A stretch of 9,644 nucleotides of DNA, taken from NCBI GenBank assembly GCA_964423195.1, contig CAYRDY010000078.1, positions 1 to 9,644 on the forward strand, read 5' to 3'. The notes beneath the pieces were generated by a model. That model did not search any database. It saw only the letters and a list, made by a program, of their open reading frames with translations, and was not told the DNA's origin. This document shows, one piece after another, positions 6,491-9,644 of this stretch (position 1 is the first letter of the stretch; every line of letters starts with the position of its first letter). This DNA comes from CAKRHR01 sp964423195 (GTDB lineage: Bacteria; Bacillota; Clostridia; Lachnospirales; Lachnospiraceae). Made by a program: the position numbers and the translations under genes.

Positions 6491-7792
6491 ATGAGAAAGA
6501 ATATGAAGACAGCTTTGTGCGCGGTCTGTGTCAGCATTATTGCGGCTGCCTCAGTACTGGCGGGCTGCGGCAACTCAGATGATTCCGGAAAGATTGTCAT
6601 CGAGATGCTGCAGTACAAACCTGAAGCTGTGGATATTTTTGATGCTCTTGAAGAAAAGTTTAATGCGGCTCATGACGATATTGAGCTGCGGATCGATTCG
6701 CCGAATGACGCGACGACCATCTTAAAGACGAAGCTCATTCGTGAGGAGTATCCGGATATCATCGGCATCGGCGGTGATATCACGTATTCAAATTTCCTTG
6801 ACGCGGATCTTTTTATGGATATCTCAGATTACGAGGGGCTTGCCAACATCAAGGAATCTTATCTTGAGATCAATAAGAACCTGGAGTTCGTCCCGAAGGA
6901 GGGCGTCTATGCGATTCCTTACATGGCCAACGCGGCGGGCGTCCTGTACAACAAGGATATCTTCGATGAGCACGGCTGGACAATCCCGACGACATGGGAT
7001 GAGTTTACGGCGCTGTGCGACGAGATCCAGGCCGCCGGCATTCAGCCGCTGTATTTCGGCTTCCGTGACACATGGACCTGCCTGGCCCCGTGGAACGCCA
7101 TTGCGGTCGATCTGGCGCCCGCGGACATCTGCCGCCAGGTCAATGCGGGGACGGCGACATTTTCCGAGGCTTACCGTGAGGTTGCCGAGAAGACCAAGGC
7201 GCTGCTTCAGTGGGGCGAGGATTCACCGGTGTCCTACAGCTACAATGACGCCTGTACGGCATTTGCCAGAGGTGAATCCGCCATGTATACCATCGGCAGC
7301 TACGCTGTGCCGCAGATTCAGTCGGTCAATCCGGATATGAATATTGATTCCTTTGTATTCCCGGCCAGCAACGACCCGGAAGAAAACCTGCTGAACTCCG
7401 GCAACGACCTGGAGTTCATGGTCATGGCCGCCTGCGAACACAAGGATGCCGCCTATGAGGTGCTTGATTTCCTGTATCAGGATGAGAACATCCAGATGTA
7501 TCTGGACGACCAGGGCGCCGTGCCATGCAAAAAGGGCGATTTTGAGCTGCCAAAGGTTCTCAATGGCATGAAAGAATATATCGATGAGGGCAAATCCGCG
7601 GACTACCAGGATCACTATTATCCGAGTGAGATGGCGGTGGACGCGATGATCCAGACGTATCTCCTGGATGACAGTGAAAATGCGACGGATACATTCCTCA
7701 CGCGATTCGATACAGAATGGGTGCGCTATAACCGCGACGTGATCAGAAAGCTTCAGGATTATCTGGAAGAACACCCTGAAGCCGCACAGTAA
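6491..7792 (+). CDS. Sugar ABC transporter substrate-binding lipoprotein (MsmE/RafE-like)
   Basis: This extracellular binding protein captures the sugar for the following two permeases. It is 433 residues, normal for family 1 solute-binding proteins (UgpB/MalE type). A lipoprotein signal peptide is clear: basic MRKNMK, a hydrophobic stretch, then the lipobox L23-A-G-C26, so C26 should be lipidated and anchored to the membrane. Family-typical stretches follow: IPYMANAAGVLYNKDIFDEHG, then P.TWDEF, GIQPLYFGF, and AFARGESAMYTIGSYAVPQI. The start ATG is chosen over longer upstream frames because of the strong Shine-Dalgarno AAGGAGGA 7-8 nt before it and because the signal peptide begins there. The permease start follows the stop by 14 bases. 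An alpha-galactoside ligand is inferred from the adjacent GH36 gene; sequence alone does not settle it. Confidence 0.93.
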   Translation: MRKNMKTALCAVCVSIIAAASVLAGCGNSDDSGKIVIEMLQYKPEAVDIFDALEEKFNAAHDDIELRIDSPNDATTILKTKLIREEYPDIIGIGGDITYSNFLDADLFMDISDYEGLANIKESYLEINKNLEFVPKEGVYAIPYMANAAGVLYNKDIFDEHGWTIPTTWDEFTALCDEIQAAGIQPLYFGFRDTWTCLAPWNAIAVDLAPADICRQVNAGTATFSEAYREVAEKTKALLQWGEDSPVSYSYNDACTAFARGESAMYTIGSYAVPQIQSVNPDMNIDSFVFPASNDPEENLLNSGNDLEFMVMAACEHKDAAYEVLDFLYQDENIQMYLDDQGAVPCKKGDFELPKVLNGMKEYIDEGKSADYQDHYYPSEMAVDAMIQTYLLDDSENATDTFLTRFDTEWVRYNRDVIRKLQDYLEEHPEAAQ

Positions 7793-7806
7793 GGAGGGAT
7801 ACATTC

Positions 7807-8685
7807 ATGGATGGCAAAGCTGTTAACGGCAGAAAACGCACATTCTTGTGCATTACAATACCTGTACTTATACTGTTTTTCATGTTCAACACCTATCCGC
7901 TGATCCGGGGCTTTATCTACAGCTTCACGAATTTCAAGGGTTACGGCAGCTATGACTGGGTCGGCCTGCGCAACTATATTGATCTGTTCACGGACTCCAG
8001 AGTCGGAGGTTCCTACTGGTTTACAATCAAGTACGCGTTCGTCTGCACGATTGTGACCAACGTGATCAGCCTGATTTTGGCCCTGGGGCTGAACAGCAAG
8101 ATCAAGGCCAAGAGCGCGCTGCGCGGCATCTATTTTATTCCGAATGTCCTCGGAAGTTTGGTCGTGTCTTACATTTTCAGTTTCCTGTTTACCTATATTC
8201 TCCCGGCGGTCGGCCAGAAACTGGGGATCGGCTTCTTGAGTTCCAGCATCCTCGCCAGTACCAAGACCGCCTGGATCGGCATCGTCATTGTCGGCGCATG
8301 GCAGGCGATCGCGCAGAATACGATCATTTATATTTCCGGTCTGCAGACCGTGCCGGAGGATGTCTATGAGGCGGGATCCATCGACGGCGCCACGGGCTGG
8401 AGGCGCTTCTGGAGCCTGACATTCCCGCTGATCATCCCGTTCGTGACGACAAATACCGTGCTCTGCATGAAGAATTTCCTCATGGTATTCGATCAGATCA
8501 TGGCATTGACAAAGGGCGGCCCTTCGCAGAGCACAGAGTCTATCTCGTTCCTGATCTATAACAATGGTATGGGCGGCGGCCAGTTCGGCTTCCAGAGTGC
8601 CAACGCGGTGGTCTTCTTCGTCGTGATCGTGGCATTCTCCGTCCTTCAGATGAAATTTATGAACAGTAAGGAGGAGCAGTTGTGA
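7807..8685 (+). CDS. Sugar ABC transporter permease, MalF/MsmF type
   Basis: This is the first membrane subunit of the importer, 292 residues, of the carbohydrate uptake-1 class (binding-protein-dependent inner-membrane component). Six hydrophobic segments are visible, at about residues 12-34, 74-95, 108-130, 155-177, 206-224 and 264-284. The cytoplasmic EAA loop, which docks the ATPase, reads EAGSIDGATGWRRFWSLTFP from E188 and keeps the hallmark DGA and the closing proline. The family motif ALTKGGP follows at about 233-239. The Shine-Dalgarno AGGAGG begins on the last base of the binding-protein stop codon (TAAGGAGG), so translation of the two is probably coupled. It should pair with the next gene product as a heterodimer. 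Confidence 0.94.
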   Translation: MDGKAVNGRKRTFLCITIPVLILFFMFNTYPLIRGFIYSFTNFKGYGSYDWVGLRNYIDLFTDSRVGGSYWFTIKYAFVCTIVTNVISLILALGLNSKIKAKSALRGIYFIPNVLGSLVVSYIFSFLFTYILPAVGQKLGIGFLSSSILASTKTAWIGIVIVGAWQAIAQNTIIYISGLQTVPEDVYEAGSIDGATGWRRFWSLTFPLIIPFVTTNTVLCMKNFLMVFDQIMALTKGGPSQSTESISFLIYNNGMGGGQFGFQSANAVVFFVVIVAFSVLQMKFMNSKEEQL

Positions 8686-9530
8686 TGAAAGAAAAGAAAT
8701 ATAAAGAAAAAGTAAATTGGCCTGTGACCATTTTGCTGATCATCGGCTGCGTGACCGTTTTCTTCCCTCTTTACATGGCAATCATCATTGCCTTCAAGCA
8801 GCCTTCGGAGATGACGAACGATATCGCCGGCGCCCTGCGCTTCCCGGCGCACTGGAGTTTTTCAAACTTCGCTGAGGCCATGGAAGTGACCGATTTCTGG
8901 CATTCGCTCGGCAACAGCTTGATGATCACGTTGATCACGGTCGTTCTGGCGCTGCTCATCCACGGCATCGCCGCCTACGCGATCGGCCGCAGCATGGCCA
9001 CGTCCAAGGGCTATCGCTTTGTCTACTATTATATCGTCTCCGGTATGTTTGTGCCTTTCGCCATCTTGATGATGCCGTTGGTCAAGGAGACGGCGGAGCT
9101 GGGCATCGCGAACCGCGTCGGCGTCATCATCCTGTATGTGGTCTTTTACATGCCGATCAATCTGATGTTGTATACGGGGTATCTGAAAAATATTCCGCTG
9201 GCGCTTGAGGAGGCCGCCAATGTGGACGGCGCCTCGACCTGGTATATGTACTGGCACATCATCTTCCCGATGATGAAACCGATGCATGCCACCGTGGCCG
9301 TTCTGACAGCCCTCGCCGTCTGGAACGACGTGATGACACCGCTCGTGATCATGGGCGGCACGGATATGAATACGCTGCCACTGGCGCAGTTGAATTTCCA
9401 GACCCAGTTCGGCACGAATTACAATCTGGCCTTCGCATCTTACCTGCTGGCGTTGCTGCCGATCCTGATCTTCTATATCATCTGCCAGAAGCAGATTATC
9501 GGCGGTGTGGCCTCCGGCGCAGTGAAATAA
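8685..9530 (+). CDS. Sugar ABC transporter permease, MalG/MsmG type
   Basis: This is the second membrane subunit of the importer, 281 residues, of the MalG class. Hydrophobic segments lie at about residues 13-36, 76-98, 112-132, 144-163, 199-219 and 250-268. The EAA loop, EEAANVDGASTWYMYWHIIF from E175, matches the consensus well, and the protein ends in the typical QKQIIGGVASGAVK tail. The ATG at 8685 shares one base with the preceding stop (TGATG), and AAGGAGG (8668-8674) lies 10 nt upstream inside the previous gene, which indicates translational coupling. A GTG one codon earlier (8682) has 7-nt spacing and is a possible alternative. No ATPase gene follows before the terminator, so the complex probably uses a shared MsmK/MsiK-type ATPase encoded elsewhere, as is common in Firmicutes. 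Confidence 0.94.
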   Translation: MKEKKYKEKVNWPVTILLIIGCVTVFFPLYMAIIIAFKQPSEMTNDIAGALRFPAHWSFSNFAEAMEVTDFWHSLGNSLMITLITVVLALLIHGIAAYAIGRSMATSKGYRFVYYYIVSGMFVPFAILMMPLVKETAELGIANRVGVIILYVVFYMPINLMLYTGYLKNIPLALEEAANVDGASTWYMYWHIIFPMMKPMHATVAVLTALAVWNDVMTPLVIMGGTDMNTLPLAQLNFQTQFGTNYNLAFASYLLALLPILIFYIICQKQIIGGVASGAVK

Positions 9531-9552
9531 AAATACTGGGATAAACTTCCCT

Positions 9553-9598
9553 GCCCCGCAAGCGGGGCGCCACCATGATGAAAGCCGCCCCAATGGGG
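9553..9598 (+). other. Overlapping GC-rich hairpins after the last gene
   Basis: GCCCCGC (9553-9559) pairs with GCGGGGC (9562-9568). GGGGCG (9564-9569) can instead pair with CGCCCC (9586-9591), and CCCC (9588-9591) with GGGG (9595-9598), which is followed by TTTT. The pairings exclude each other in sequence. The stretch lies 22 bases past the permease stop and just before the terminator, so it is most simply part of the 3' untranslated tail, perhaps protecting the mRNA end. Confidence 0.4.
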
Positions 9599-9608
9599 TT
9601 TTCAGAGT

Positions 9609-9639
9609 AAAAAAGGAGCCGTCACCGGCTCCTTTTTTT
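9609..9639 (+). terminator. Strong intrinsic terminator of the operon
   Basis: GGAGCCG (9615-9621) and CGGCTCC (9626-9632) form a perfect 7-bp stem around TCAC, flanked by six A (9609-9614) and seven T (9633-9639), which can extend the stem to 13 bp. The T-run ends transcription from the permease side. The A-run gives the mirror image on the other strand, so it may also stop a convergent gene beyond the right edge. Confidence 0.93.
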
Positions 9640-9644
9640 AACGA

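Noticed and set aside
9575..9610. 11-codon ATG frame ending at the terminator
   Set aside because: There is no Shine-Dalgarno before it, it overlaps the hairpin sequences, and so short a frame is expected by chance.
1..9644. Mobile elements, CRISPR arrays, tRNA or rRNA genes
   Set aside because: No transposase, spaced direct-repeat array, tRNA cloverleaf or rRNA signature was seen on either strand.

Overview
The window looks like a piece of a low-to-mid-GC Firmicutes chromosome, most likely a gut clostridium of the Lachnospiraceae type. The grounds are strong AGGAGG-type ribosome binding sites, GC-rich genes beside a very AT-rich regulatory gap, a Gram-positive style sugar ABC operon with a lipoprotein binding component and no ATPase gene of its own, and an AraC regulator of the kind common in that family. 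The genus is an inference; no rRNA or tRNA is present to fix it.

Layout. Positions 2-2734 (+) are the 3' five-sixths of carB, the large subunit of carbamoyl-phosphate synthase, cut by the left edge. Only 10 bases later, tail to tail, ends an AraC-family regulator on the minus strand (2745-3623, start probably TTG). Then comes an AT-rich divergent control region (about 3624-4061) with a good sigma-A promoter rightward, a plausible extended -10 promoter leftward, several inverted repeats between and downstream of them, and a leader of about 200 nt. The rightward operon is a GH36 alpha-galactosidase (4062-6302), a 188-base gap with several hairpins, a sugar-binding lipoprotein (6491-7792) and two MalF/MalG-type permeases (7807-8685 and 8685-9530). 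It closes with hairpins and a strong intrinsic terminator (9609-9639).

How it works together. The gene order (divergent AraC regulator, aga, binding protein, permease, permease) matches the start of the Streptococcus mutans msm (multiple sugar metabolism) operon, but gtfA, dexB and the ATPase gene msmK are absent before the terminator. The lipoprotein would catch an alpha-galactoside (raffinose, stachyose or melibiose type) outside the cell, the two permeases would import it intact with an ATPase encoded elsewhere, and the cytoplasmic alpha-galactosidase would release galactose. The AraC protein is the likely sugar-responsive activator. The exact sugar cannot be read from the sequence.

Novelty. 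This is a recognisable sugar-utilisation locus, not a new system. The parts most worth a second look are the symmetric arms shared by the divergent promoters, the palindrome and possible mini-ORF in the aga leader, the hairpins before the binding-protein gene, and an apparent 14-residue insertion next to the active site of the alpha-galactosidase.
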